This document shows positions 1 to 5,612 of a DNA stretch of 8,192 bases, in pieces. The stretch covers positions 1 to 8,192 of the forward strand of contig JAICQA010000114.1 of NCBI GenBank assembly GCA_025929595.1. Reading direction: 5' to 3'. Numbering within the stretch: the first letter of the stretch is position 1; each line of letters opens with the position of its first letter. Position numbers and translations under genes: made by a program. The DNA comes from Xanthobacteraceae bacterium (lineage in GTDB: Bacteria > Pseudomonadota > Alphaproteobacteria > Rhizobiales > Xanthobacteraceae). Under the pieces are notes generated by a model. That model did no database searches, was not told the origin of the DNA, and saw only the letters and a list, made by a program, of their open reading frames with translations.

Positions 1-186
1 ATCCGCGCAGCGTGGCTCGCCCGTGCGAGCGGCCTCGGAGCCCCGATCGAAGTGCGACTTCCGAACCGCACGATGAACGGCACGTTCGAGGCGCTGGACG
101 AAGGCGGCGCTTTGGTGCTTCGCCGTGGCAACGGGACATGCGAGACAGTCGCTGCGGGCGATGTGTTCCCGCTCGCGGCGCGGTGA
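1..186 (+). CDS. birA: Biotin-[acetyl-CoA-carboxylase] ligase (BirA), C-terminal end only
   Basis: This is the last 61 codons of an open frame that enters from the left edge and stops at TGA 184-186. BirA attaches biotin to the carrier domain of biotin-dependent carboxylases such as acetyl-CoA carboxylase, using ATP through a biotinyl-AMP intermediate in the cytoplasm. The visible part fits the end of the catalytic domain and the small SH3-like C-terminal domain of the family: a WLARASGLG segment, then IEVRLPN, GTFEALDEGGALVL and a closing AAGDVF motif. The catalytic GRGRxxR motif and any N-terminal DNA-binding domain lie outside the window, so I cannot say whether this protein is also a repressor. 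The stop is 6 nt before the rnj start, which suggests co-transcription. The identification rests on the short C-terminal motif plus the birA-rnj neighbourhood common in this bacterial group. Confidence 0.8.
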   Translation: MRAAWLARASGLGAPIEVRLPNRTMNGTFEALDEGGALVLRRGNGTCETVAAGDVFPLAAR

Positions 187-192
187 GGTCTC

Positions 193-1863
193 GTGACTAA
201 AGCTATCAAAGAACTCGTCTTTTTACCGCTCGGCGGGGTCGGCGAGATCGGGATGAATCTTGCGGTCTATGGCCTCGGATCGGATCGCGGCGGCGAATGG
301 CTGTGCGTCGATATGGGCGTCGCTTTCGCCGACGGCGAACTGCCCGGCATCAATTTGATCGTTCCGGATATCTCGTTCCTCGAAGAGGAACGTCGAAGTC
401 TTGCCGGCATCGTGCTCACGCATGCGCATGAGGATCATTTCGGTGCTGTCTTCGCGCTTTGGCCGAAACTCAAAGTTCCGATCTACGCGACGCCCTTCAC
501 GGCTGCACTTATGGAAGCGAAGCGAATGGGTGAACCGGACGCGCCGGAGTTACCGGTCAAGGTCGTGCCGGTGGGTGGGCGCGTGCAGATCGGGTCCTTC
601 GACGTGGAGTTCGTGCCAGTCGCGCATTCGATTCCGGAGAGCAGCGCGCTCGTGATCCGGACGCCGCTCGGCAATGTCGTGCACACAGGCGACTGGAAGC
701 TCGATCCGGGACCGATCGTCGGCAAGCCGACCGACGAGGCGAAATTCCGTTCGATCGGTGAGGAGGGCGTGCGCGCGGTCATCTGCGACTCCACCAACGC
801 CGTCCGTGACGGTATCTCGCCGTCCGAGACGGATGTCGCCAAGAGCCTTGCGGAAATCGTCGCGGAAGCGAAAGGCCGTGTGGCGCTGACCACATTCGCG
901 TCAAACGTTGCGCGCCTGCGCTCGGCGGCGCTGGCGGCGGCCGCGGCCGACCGGGAGGTTGTCGTGGCTGGCCGTGCCATGGAGCGTGTTATCAACGTCG
1001 CCCGGGAGATGCGCCTCTTGGACGGCGTGCCGCCATTCCGCGGACTCGACGCCTATCACGCGCTGCCGCGCGAGCGCGTGCTCGTGCTGCTCACGGGCAG
1101 CCAGGGCGAGCCGCGTGCCGCGCTCGCGCGCATCGCCTTCGACGATCATCCCGAGATTACGCTCGACCGCGGCGACACGGTGATTTTCTCGTCACGCACC
1201 ATTCCGGGCAACGAGAAAGCGGTGAACCGTATCATCAATGCGCTGGTCACGTCGGGCGCTGAAGTCATCACCGACCGCGACCGGTTGGTGCATGTCTCGG
1301 GCCATCCGCGCCGCGGGGAGCTGACGCGCATGTACGAATGGCTGAAGCCGGAGGCCGTCGTTCCCGTGCACGGCGAGGCTCTGCACCTGCATGAAAACGC
1401 CAAACTCGCGCGTTCGCTCGGGATCAAGGAAGTCGCGGAGTGCCGTAACGGCGACGTGGTGCGGCTGGCGCCGGGTCCCGTGCAGATCATCGACCAAGTG
1501 GCGGCAGGCCGCGTCTATCAGGATGGCGACATTTATGTGCATGAAGAGTCGCGCACGGTTGCCGAGCGGCGCAAACTGTCCTTCGCGGGTATCGTTTCGG
1601 TCGCCATCGCCATGAGCGGACGCGGGGACATCGTGGGCGATCCATGGGTCGACATGACCGGCTTGCCGGAAGAATATGAGCCCAAGAAGTCGATGCAGGA
1701 CCTCGTCGCTGACGCGGTCGACGACGCGATCACGTCGCTGCCGAAGGCGCGGCGGCGCGATCCGGCGGCGCTTGAGCAAGCGATCGAGCGCTCGGTGCGT
1801 GGCTCAGTCAACAATGTGTGGGGCAAGAAGCCGCTCTGCCACGTGCTGATCCTGCAAGTATAG
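193..1863 (+). CDS. rnj: Ribonuclease J (metallo-beta-lactamase/beta-CASP RNase)
   Basis: RNase J is a cytoplasmic zinc-dependent ribonuclease with 5'-3' exonuclease and endonuclease activity in mRNA decay and rRNA maturation. The 556-residue length matches the family. Residues 10-22 carry the LPLGGVGEIGMN opening strand. The metal-binding motif HAHEDH is at 77-82, the further ligands are H145 (VAHSIPES) and D167 (HTGDWK), and the last is H393 (VPVHGE). These are offset by exactly three residues from the known Bacillus ligands (H74, H76, D78, H79, H142, D164, H390). The beta-CASP part runs from about 210 to 370 with TGSQGEP (301-307), SSRTIPGNE (333-341) and HVSGH (367-371). A C-terminal domain follows from about 460 to 556. 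The start is GTG at 193; GAGG at 185-188, overlapping the birA stop, is the likely ribosome-binding site with short 4-nt spacing. All catalytic residues are present. Alphaproteobacteria often have this enzyme alongside RNase E. Confidence 0.95.
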   Translation: MTKAIKELVFLPLGGVGEIGMNLAVYGLGSDRGGEWLCVDMGVAFADGELPGINLIVPDISFLEEERRSLAGIVLTHAHEDHFGAVFALWPKLKVPIYATPFTAALMEAKRMGEPDAPELPVKVVPVGGRVQIGSFDVEFVPVAHSIPESSALVIRTPLGNVVHTGDWKLDPGPIVGKPTDEAKFRSIGEEGVRAVICDSTNAVRDGISPSETDVAKSLAEIVAEAKGRVALTTFASNVARLRSAALAAAAADREVVVAGRAMERVINVAREMRLLDGVPPFRGLDAYHALPRERVLVLLTGSQGEPRAALARIAFDDHPEITLDRGDTVIFSSRTIPGNEKAVNRIINALVTSGAEVITDRDRLVHVSGHPRRGELTRMYEWLKPEAVVPVHGEALHLHENAKLARSLGIKEVAECRNGDVVRLAPGPVQIIDQVAAGRVYQDGDIYVHEESRTVAERRKLSFAGIVSVAIAMSGRGDIVGDPWVDMTGLPEEYEPKKSMQDLVADAVDDAITSLPKARRRDPAALEQAIERSVRGSVNNVWGKKPLCHVLILQV

Positions 1864-1868
1864 GATAG

Positions 1869-1970
1869 CTTCGTCGTCCCGGACGCACCGAGGGCGCGAT
1901 CCCGGACCGCACGATATTTGCTGGAGACGGTTTCGGCGTTCGTGCTTCGCACTCGGCCAAGACGACGAGG
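1869..1970. repeat. Imperfect inverted repeat filling the rnj-mce gap, candidate dispersed intergenic element
   Basis: The gap between rnj and mce is almost entirely occupied by a unit whose ends are inverted repeats: 1869-1882 (cttcgtcgtcccgg) against the complement of 1957-1970 (ccaagacgacgagg), matching at 11 of 14 positions. Inside there is a near-direct repeat (tcccggacgcac at 1877-1888, tcccggaccgcac at 1900-1912) and a small hairpin, gtgc-ttc-gcac (1942-1952). From memory, gap-filling palindromic elements beginning cgtcgtcccgga are common in Bradyrhizobium/Rhodopseudomonas-type genomes; I could not check copy number here. The right end supplies the GAGG (1967-1970) that serves as the mce ribosome-binding site. 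I see no convincing promoter or T-tailed terminator in the gap. Confidence 0.45.
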
Positions 1971-1976
1971 ATTTGA

Positions 1977-2381
1977 ATGATCGGTCGGCTCAATCATGTC
2001 GCCATCGCGGTGCCGGATCTCGCGGCAGCGGCGTCGAAGTATCGCGACACGCTGGGCGCAAGGGTATCGGCGCCGTTGGCGCTGCCCGAGCATGGTGTCA
2101 CGACCGTGTTTGTCGAACTGCCGAATACGAAGATCGAGCTTCTGGTGCCGCTCGGCGAAGACTCGCCGATCGCCAGGTTTCTGGAGCGCAATCCGGACGG
2201 CGGCATTCATCACCTCTGTTACGAGGTTGAGGACATCCTCGCGGCGCGCGACCGGTTGAAGGCTGAGGGCGCGCGGGTGCTGGGCGATGGTGAGCCGAAG
2301 ACCGGCGCGCACGGCAAGCCGGTGCTTTTTTTGCACCCGAAGGATTTCAACGGCACGCTGGTTGAGATCGAGCAGGTATGA
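1977..2381 (+). CDS. mce: Methylmalonyl-CoA epimerase
   Basis: The enzyme interconverts (2R)- and (2S)-methylmalonyl-CoA, linking propionyl-CoA carboxylase to methylmalonyl-CoA mutase and so to succinyl-CoA; in organisms with the ethylmalonyl-CoA pathway it also serves that route. The 134-residue protein is a typical single-chain member of the vicinal oxygen chelate (glyoxalase/bleomycin-resistance) fold. The N-terminal NHVAIAVPDL (6-15) carries H7. The middle has TKIELLVPLGEDSPIARFL (51-69) with E54, followed by GGIHHLCYEV (75-84) with the paired histidines H78-H79. The C-terminal end has HPKDFNGTLVEIEQ (120-133) with E130. H7, E54, one of H78/H79 and E130 are the expected metal and catalytic positions. 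The ATG at 1977 is preceded by GAGG at 1967-1970 with 6-nt spacing. The stop is 3 nt before the DUF1467 start, so the two are probably translated from one message. Mutase genes are not in the window. Confidence 0.93.
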   Translation: MIGRLNHVAIAVPDLAAAASKYRDTLGARVSAPLALPEHGVTTVFVELPNTKIELLVPLGEDSPIARFLERNPDGGIHHLCYEVEDILAARDRLKAEGARVLGDGEPKTGAHGKPVLFLHPKDFNGTLVEIEQV

Positions 2382-2384
2382 GTC

Positions 2385-2660
2385 ATGAGTGCGCTCACGC
2401 TGATCGCGATCTATTTTCTGATCTGGTGGATCGTCTTCTTCGCCATGCTGCCGCTCGGGGTGAAGAGCCAGCATGAAGCGCAGATGGAATTTGAGCCGGG
2501 TACCGATCCGGGCGCGCCGCATCGGCCGTTGCTGTGGTGGAAGATCGCAGCGACAACTGTTGTCGCCGGGGTGCTGCTCACGATCTTTTACGCTGTCTGG
2601 AACGCGGGCGGGCTATCGCTCGACCGGCTACCGATGCCGTTTACACTGCCCAAGACGTGA
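2385..2660 (+). CDS. DUF1467 family two-helix inner-membrane protein
   Basis: This is a 91-residue protein of unknown function that I recognise as DUF1467, a small family found mainly in alphaproteobacteria. It has two hydrophobic segments suited to spanning the membrane, about residues 4-23 (LTLIAIYFLIWWIVFFAMLP) and about 51-72 (after the PLLWWK segment). They are joined by a polar loop with the family's LPLGVKSQHE and GTDPGAP motifs at 22-31 and 39-45. The tail after residue 73 is short and polar. The ATG at 2385 follows the mce stop by 3 nt, with AGG at 2374-2376 as a plausible ribosome-binding site inside the end of mce. The position between mce and proS is, as I recall, conserved in Hyphomicrobiales, but I know of no experiment assigning a role. 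No signal cleavage site is obvious. Confidence 0.85.
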   Translation: MSALTLIAIYFLIWWIVFFAMLPLGVKSQHEAQMEFEPGTDPGAPHRPLLWWKIAATTVVAGVLLTIFYAVWNAGGLSLDRLPMPFTLPKT

Positions 2661-2677
2661 GGGGTTCAAAAGGAAGA

Positions 2678-2700
2678 CGGGCGAGCCAATGGCTCGCCCG
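2678..2700. terminator. Perfect 10-bp hairpin after the DUF1467 stop, candidate terminator
   Basis: The arms cgggcgagcc (2678-2687) and ggctcgcccg (2691-2700) are perfectly complementary with a 3-nt loop (aat), beginning 18 nt after the DUF1467 stop codon. The position fits the end of the mce-DUF1467 transcript. On the + strand no T-run follows directly; the nearest is TTTT at 2713-2716. Read on the - strand, the stem is followed by a T-rich tract (complement of 2666-2677), so it may work better as a terminator for leftward transcription. It could also be a stem protecting the 3' end. Confidence 0.45.
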
Positions 2701-2756
2701 CTCCGATCCACCCTTTTGCCACTTCTGGCGCGCGCCGCGCTGCACCGAATAAGCGG

Positions 2757-2836
2757 CTGGTTGGCTTCCTCCCGAGACCTGGGCCATGGGCCAATGGTTT
2801 CCCATTGGCCACCCCGGTCGAAACGAAGCTAACCAG
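2757..2836. repeat. 80-nt long imperfect inverted repeat (structured RNA or REP-like element candidate)
   Basis: The outer arms ctggttggcttc (2757-2768) and gaagctaaccag (2825-2836) pair over 12 positions with one G-U. Further in, 2776-2779 (gacc) pairs with 2816-2819 (ggtc) and, after one bulged base, 2781-2783 (ggg) pairs with 2813-2815 (ccc). The tip is a 9-bp perfect stem, ggccaatgg (2789-2797) with ccattggcc (2802-2810), closed by a 4-nt loop. In RNA this would be a single long interrupted hairpin. The pairing is seen directly; the function is not known. It could be part of the proS leader, a small RNA, or a palindromic interspersed element. Confidence 0.5.
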
Positions 2837-2848
2837 ACATGCGGCAAG

Positions 2849-2877
2849 CTGTCATTCTTGCGCTGCACGCGAATTAT
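2849..2877 (+). promoter_or_regulatory. Weak candidate sigma-70-type promoter upstream of proS
   Basis: CTGTCA at 2849-2854 and AATTAT at 2872-2877 are separated by 17 nt and each match the general -35/-10 consensus at 4 of 6 positions. A start of transcription near 2884 would give proS a leader of about 110 nt and would place the palindrome at 2874-2894 over the -10/+1 region, where a repressor could act. The match is weak and the call is mainly positional. Confidence 0.2.
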
Positions 2878-2894
2878 TTTGCGATGCAAAATAA
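2874..2894. promoter_or_regulatory. Perfect 9-bp AT-rich palindrome, possible operator
   Basis: ttattttgc (2874-2882) and gcaaaataa (2886-2894) are perfect inverted copies around a 3-nt centre (gat). The A/T-rich composition stands out in a GC-rich neighbourhood and the spacing resembles the binding site of a dimeric transcription factor. I do not recognise the specific regulator. It is 102 nt upstream of the proS ATG. It could instead be just a weak RNA hairpin. Confidence 0.35.
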
Positions 2895-2906
2895 GGCTCG
2901 CTGGTG

Positions 2907-2980
2907 CGCGGCCTCCGTGCTCTTGTCATGGCGGAGTGATCTGCTTTCACTGCGAAATCGGGGCCGCGGTGCCCCTTTTT
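2907..2980 (+). promoter_or_regulatory. Attenuator-like proS leader: terminator hairpin with T5 and a competing upstream strand
   Basis: The terminator element is ggggc (2960-2964) pairing with gcccc (2971-2975), followed at once by TTTTT (2976-2980). It ends 15 nt before the proS ATG, so transcription into proS from any upstream promoter must pass through it. An upstream strand, cgcggcctc (2907-2915), can pair with ggggccgcg (2960-2968) over nine consecutive positions with one G-U, which would break the terminator. That strand can itself be sequestered by ctccg (2913-2917) pairing with cggag (2932-2936). This three-way competition is the layout of a transcription attenuator. No T-box motif and no proline-rich leader peptide is evident. 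GC-rich DNA pairs easily by chance, so the mechanism is inferred. Confidence 0.4.
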
Positions 2981-2995
2981 GAGTCGAGGGTCTAG

Positions 2996-4318
2996 ATGCG
3001 CCTTTCGCGCTATTTCCTGCCCATCCTGCGCGAAGCGCCTCGCGACGCAGAAATCGTCTCGCATAGGCTCATGCTGCGCGCAGGCATGATCCGGCAGGAG
3101 GCGGCCGGGATTTATGCCTTTCTGCCGCTCGGCCACCGGGTGCTCACCAAGGTCTGCCAGATCGTGCGCGAGGAGCAGAACCGCGCCGGCGCGATCGAAA
3201 TGCTGATGCCGACCATCCAGTCAGCCGACCTGTGGCGGGAGAGCGGGCGCTATGACGATTACGGCAAGGAGATGCTGCGCATCGAAGACCGGCACGAACG
3301 CGAGATGCTGTTCGGCCCGACCAACGAAGAGATGATCACGGAAATCTTCCGCGCGTCGGTGAAATCGTACAAGCAGCTGCCGCTCAACCTCTATCATATC
3401 CAGTGGAAGTTCCGCGACGAGGTGCGGCCGCGTTTCGGCGTCTATCGCTCGCGCGAATTCCTGATGAAGGATGCCTACAGCTTCGATCTCGATGCCGAAG
3501 GCGCGCGGCACTCCTACAACAAGATGTTCGTCGCGTATCTGCGCACCTTCGCGCGCATGGGGCTGAAGGCGATCCCGATGGTGGCGGACACCGGACCCAT
3601 CGGCGGTAACCTGAGTCATGAATTTATCATCCTCGCTTCGACCGGCGAGAGCGAAGTGTTCTGCCAGAACGACTTCCTCGAGTTCGACGTGCCTGCTGAA
3701 GGCGTCGATTTCGACGAAAAGACGGGGCTGCAGAAAATCGTGGACCGCTGGACTTCACTCTACGCGGCGACGTCCGAGAAGCACGACGCGGCGGCGTTCG
3801 AGAAGATTCCCGAGCCCAAGCGGCTATCGGCGCGCGGCATCGAGGTCGGCCACATTTTCTATTTCGGCACCAAATACTCCGAGCCGATGAAGGCGACGGT
3901 CAGCGGGCCGAACGGCAACGTGAGTCCCGTGCATATGGGTTCCTACGGCATCGGGCCGTCGCGGCTCGTCGCGGCCATCATCGAAGCGAGCCATGATGAC
4001 AAAGGGATTGTCTGGCCGGAGGCGATCGCGCCCTTCAAGGTCGGGCTAATGAACCTGAAGCAGGGTGACGCCGCGACCGATGCCGCCTGTGAACAGCTTT
4101 ATTCGGCTCTTACGGGCAAGGGAATCGACGTACTCTATGACGATACGGACGAACGGGCAGGAGCCAAATTCGCCACAATGGATTTGATCGGTCTGCCCTG
4201 GCAGGTGACGGTCGGGCCCAAGGCGCTTGCTGAAGGAAAAGTGGAAATCAAGCGCCGTTCGGGCGGCGAGCGTGAGCTCGTCACCCCGGAAGAGGCGATT
4301 AACAGACTCTCGGGCTAG
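2996..4318 (+). CDS. proS: Prolyl-tRNA synthetase, short alphaproteobacterial form without editing insertion
   Basis: This cytoplasmic class II synthetase charges tRNA-Pro with proline using ATP. At 440 residues it is the compact alphaproteobacterial type; the standard bacterial enzyme (about 570 residues in E. coli) carries a roughly 180-residue editing domain between motifs 2 and 3. Visible signatures are the GIYAFLPLG stretch (38-46) leading into motif 1, GPTNEE (107-112), motif 2 from about 138 to 163 (FRDEVRPRFGVYRSREF then MKDAYSF), GGNLSHEF (203-210) and motif 3 around GSYGIGPSRL (315-324). The anticodon-binding domain occupies about 346-440. Between YSF (161-163) and motif 3 there are only about 150 residues, which leaves no room for a full editing domain. 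The ATG at 2996 has GAGGG at 2986-2990 with 5-nt spacing. The gene is followed after 21 nt by lolC and probably heads that operon. Confidence 0.96.
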   Translation: MRLSRYFLPILREAPRDAEIVSHRLMLRAGMIRQEAAGIYAFLPLGHRVLTKVCQIVREEQNRAGAIEMLMPTIQSADLWRESGRYDDYGKEMLRIEDRHEREMLFGPTNEEMITEIFRASVKSYKQLPLNLYHIQWKFRDEVRPRFGVYRSREFLMKDAYSFDLDAEGARHSYNKMFVAYLRTFARMGLKAIPMVADTGPIGGNLSHEFIILASTGESEVFCQNDFLEFDVPAEGVDFDEKTGLQKIVDRWTSLYAATSEKHDAAAFEKIPEPKRLSARGIEVGHIFYFGTKYSEPMKATVSGPNGNVSPVHMGSYGIGPSRLVAAIIEASHDDKGIVWPEAIAPFKVGLMNLKQGDAATDAACEQLYSALTGKGIDVLYDDTDERAGAKFATMDLIGLPWQVTVGPKALAEGKVEIKRRSGGERELVTPEEAINRLSG

Positions 4319-4339
4319 AGGGGGCTTCGAGGGGTTGTC

Positions 4340-5608
4340 ATGACTGCGAAGACCGGAACGGCGCCGTTCTCGGCGTTCGAGTGGATGTTGTCGCTGCGTT
4401 ACCTGCGGGCGCGGCGCAAGGAAGGCTTTATCTCGGTCATCGCCGGCTTCTCCTTCCTTGGCATCATGCTGGGGGTTGCCACGCTCATCATTGTGATGGC
4501 TGTGATGAACGGCTTTCGGCAGGAGTTGCTCTCGAAGATCCTCGGGCTCAACGGGCACATCCTCATTCAGCCGCTGGAAGCGCCACTGACCGATTTTGCA
4601 GCGGTGGCTGAAAAGGTCAGCGGCATTCCCGGCATCACGCTTGCCGTACCGCTGGTCGAAGGACAGGCGCTTGCCTCGTCACCATTCCATGCCAGCGGTG
4701 TGCTTGTACGCGGAATCCGTGAGCAGGATCTGAAGAAACTCCCGTCGATCAGCACGAACATCCGCTCCGGGACGCTCGACGGATTCAACGAGGGGCAGGG
4801 CGTCGCGATCGGCAAACGGTTAGCGGACAGCCTGTCGTTGCGCGTCGGAGACCAGATCACGCTGTTCTCGCCGAAAGGGTCAGTGACGCCCATGGGCGTC
4901 ACGCCACGCATTAAGGCCTACAAGGTGGCGGCGATCTTCGAGATCGGAATGTCCGAATACGACAGCGTCTTCGTGTACATGCCGCTTCCGGAGTCCCAAC
5001 TTTATTTCAATCGGCGTAACGACGTTTCTGCGATCGAGATTTACACGGACAATCCCGACGCCGTCGACAAATACCGGCAGTTGATCAACGAGCGTGCGGG
5101 CCGACCGGTCTTCCTCGTGGACTGGCGGCAGCGCAATGCGACCTTCTTCAACGCGCTCCAGGTCGAGCGCAACGTGATGTTCCTGATCCTGACGCTGATC
5201 GTGCTGGTGGCGGCGCTCAATATCGTGTCGGGTCTCATCATGCTCGTGAAGGACAAGGGCCACGACATCGCGATCCTGCGCACCATGGGCGCGACCCGCG
5301 GGTCCATCATGCGGATATTCCTGATCACCGGATCGAGCATCGGCGTGGTGGGCACGATCGTCGGCTTCGGTCTTGGACTTGCCGTCTGCCTGAACGTCGA
5401 GGAGATCCGCGGCTTCATCTCCTGGCTAACATCGACAGAACTGTTCTCGCCGGAGCTCTATTATTTGAGCCGGTTGCCGGCCGACATGGATGTACGGGAA
5501 ACGGGTGCGGTAGTTGCGATGGCGCTCGTCCTGTCGTTCCTCGCGACTGTCTATCCGGCCTGGCGAGCCGCGCGGCTCGACCCGGTCGAAGCGCTCCGTT
5601 ACGAGTGA
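4340..5608 (+). CDS. lolC: Lipoprotein-releasing ABC transporter permease LolC/LolE family
   Basis: This inner-membrane permease works with the ATPase LolD to extract mature outer-membrane lipoproteins from the inner membrane and hand them to the carrier LolA. The 422-residue protein has the family plan. A cytoplasmic N-terminus carrying SLRYLRARRKEGF (18-30) is followed by membrane helix 1 at about 33-56. A large periplasmic domain spans about 57-278 and three more helices lie at about 279-302, 326-352 and 388-406. Between helices 2 and 3, KDKGHDIAILRTMGAT (304-319) is the cytoplasmic coupling region of the FtsX-like fold. The C-terminus, RLDPVEALRYE, is the usual LolC/LolE ending. The ATG at 4340 has GAGGGG at 4329-4334 with 5-nt spacing. 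lolD follows after 4 nt. Only one permease is present, so the transporter may be a homodimer (LolF-like) as in other bacteria with one copy; a second copy elsewhere cannot be excluded. Confidence 0.93.
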   Translation: MTAKTGTAPFSAFEWMLSLRYLRARRKEGFISVIAGFSFLGIMLGVATLIIVMAVMNGFRQELLSKILGLNGHILIQPLEAPLTDFAAVAEKVSGIPGITLAVPLVEGQALASSPFHASGVLVRGIREQDLKKLPSISTNIRSGTLDGFNEGQGVAIGKRLADSLSLRVGDQITLFSPKGSVTPMGVTPRIKAYKVAAIFEIGMSEYDSVFVYMPLPESQLYFNRRNDVSAIEIYTDNPDAVDKYRQLINERAGRPVFLVDWRQRNATFFNALQVERNVMFLILTLIVLVAALNIVSGLIMLVKDKGHDIAILRTMGATRGSIMRIFLITGSSIGVVGTIVGFGLGLAVCLNVEEIRGFISWLTSTELFSPELYYLSRLPADMDVRETGAVVAMALVLSFLATVYPAWRAARLDPVEALRYE

Positions 5609-5612
5609 GCGC

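Larger units (their letters stand above)
2661..2995. other. 335-nt structured intergenic region between the DUF1467 gene and proS
   Basis: I find no supported protein gene in this stretch. It holds, left to right, a perfect 10-bp hairpin (2678-2700), an 80-nt imperfect inverted repeat (2757-2836), a perfect 9-bp AT-rich palindrome (2874-2894), and a terminator-like hairpin with T5 (2960-2980) plus possible competing strands from 2907. A 9-nt direct repeat, gcgctgcac, occurs at 2737-2745 and 2860-2868 on either side of the long inverted repeat; its distances to the repeat ends (11 and 23 nt) differ, so it does not look like a target-site duplication. The ORFs readable through the region have no family resemblance. 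A small RNA gene or a long regulated proS leader are the two readings that fit best. Confidence 0.6.

Noticed and set aside
12..200. 62-codon + strand frame at the left edge
   Set aside because: It is out of frame with the birA C-terminus, which shows the recognisable family motifs, and runs across the rnj start.
1533..2522. 329-codon open frame on the - strand across the end of rnj, mce and DUF1467
   Set aside because: It is antisense to three well-supported genes and crosses the intergenic repeat; no family resemblance and arginine-rich composition typical of a shadow frame.
2737..2868. Target-site duplication (gcgctgcac, two copies) marking an inserted element
   Set aside because: The two copies sit at unequal distances (11 and 23 nt) from the ends of the inverted repeat, so they do not define an insertion; a 9-nt GC-rich repeat can occur by chance.
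2917..2982. 21-codon GTG-initiated frame running through the proS terminator hairpin, and the tiny ATG frame at 2928-2939
   Set aside because: Neither has a good ribosome-binding site, and only one proline codon is present, so neither is supported as an attenuating leader peptide.
2786..2995. 69-codon + strand frame ending immediately before the proS ATG, as a possible leader gene
   Set aside because: It begins inside the long inverted repeat, has no visible ribosome-binding site, no family resemblance and no run of proline codons that would suit a proS leader peptide.
2880..2995. T-box riboswitch in front of proS
   Set aside because: I see no T-box core sequence or specifier stem, and T-boxes are essentially a feature of Gram-positive bacteria; the terminator alone is not enough.
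5514..5612. Upstream extension of LolD by 33 residues
   Set aside because: It overlaps the lolC C-terminus, is arginine/serine-rich and unlike the LolD family start; ATG 5613 gives the normal length of 228 residues.
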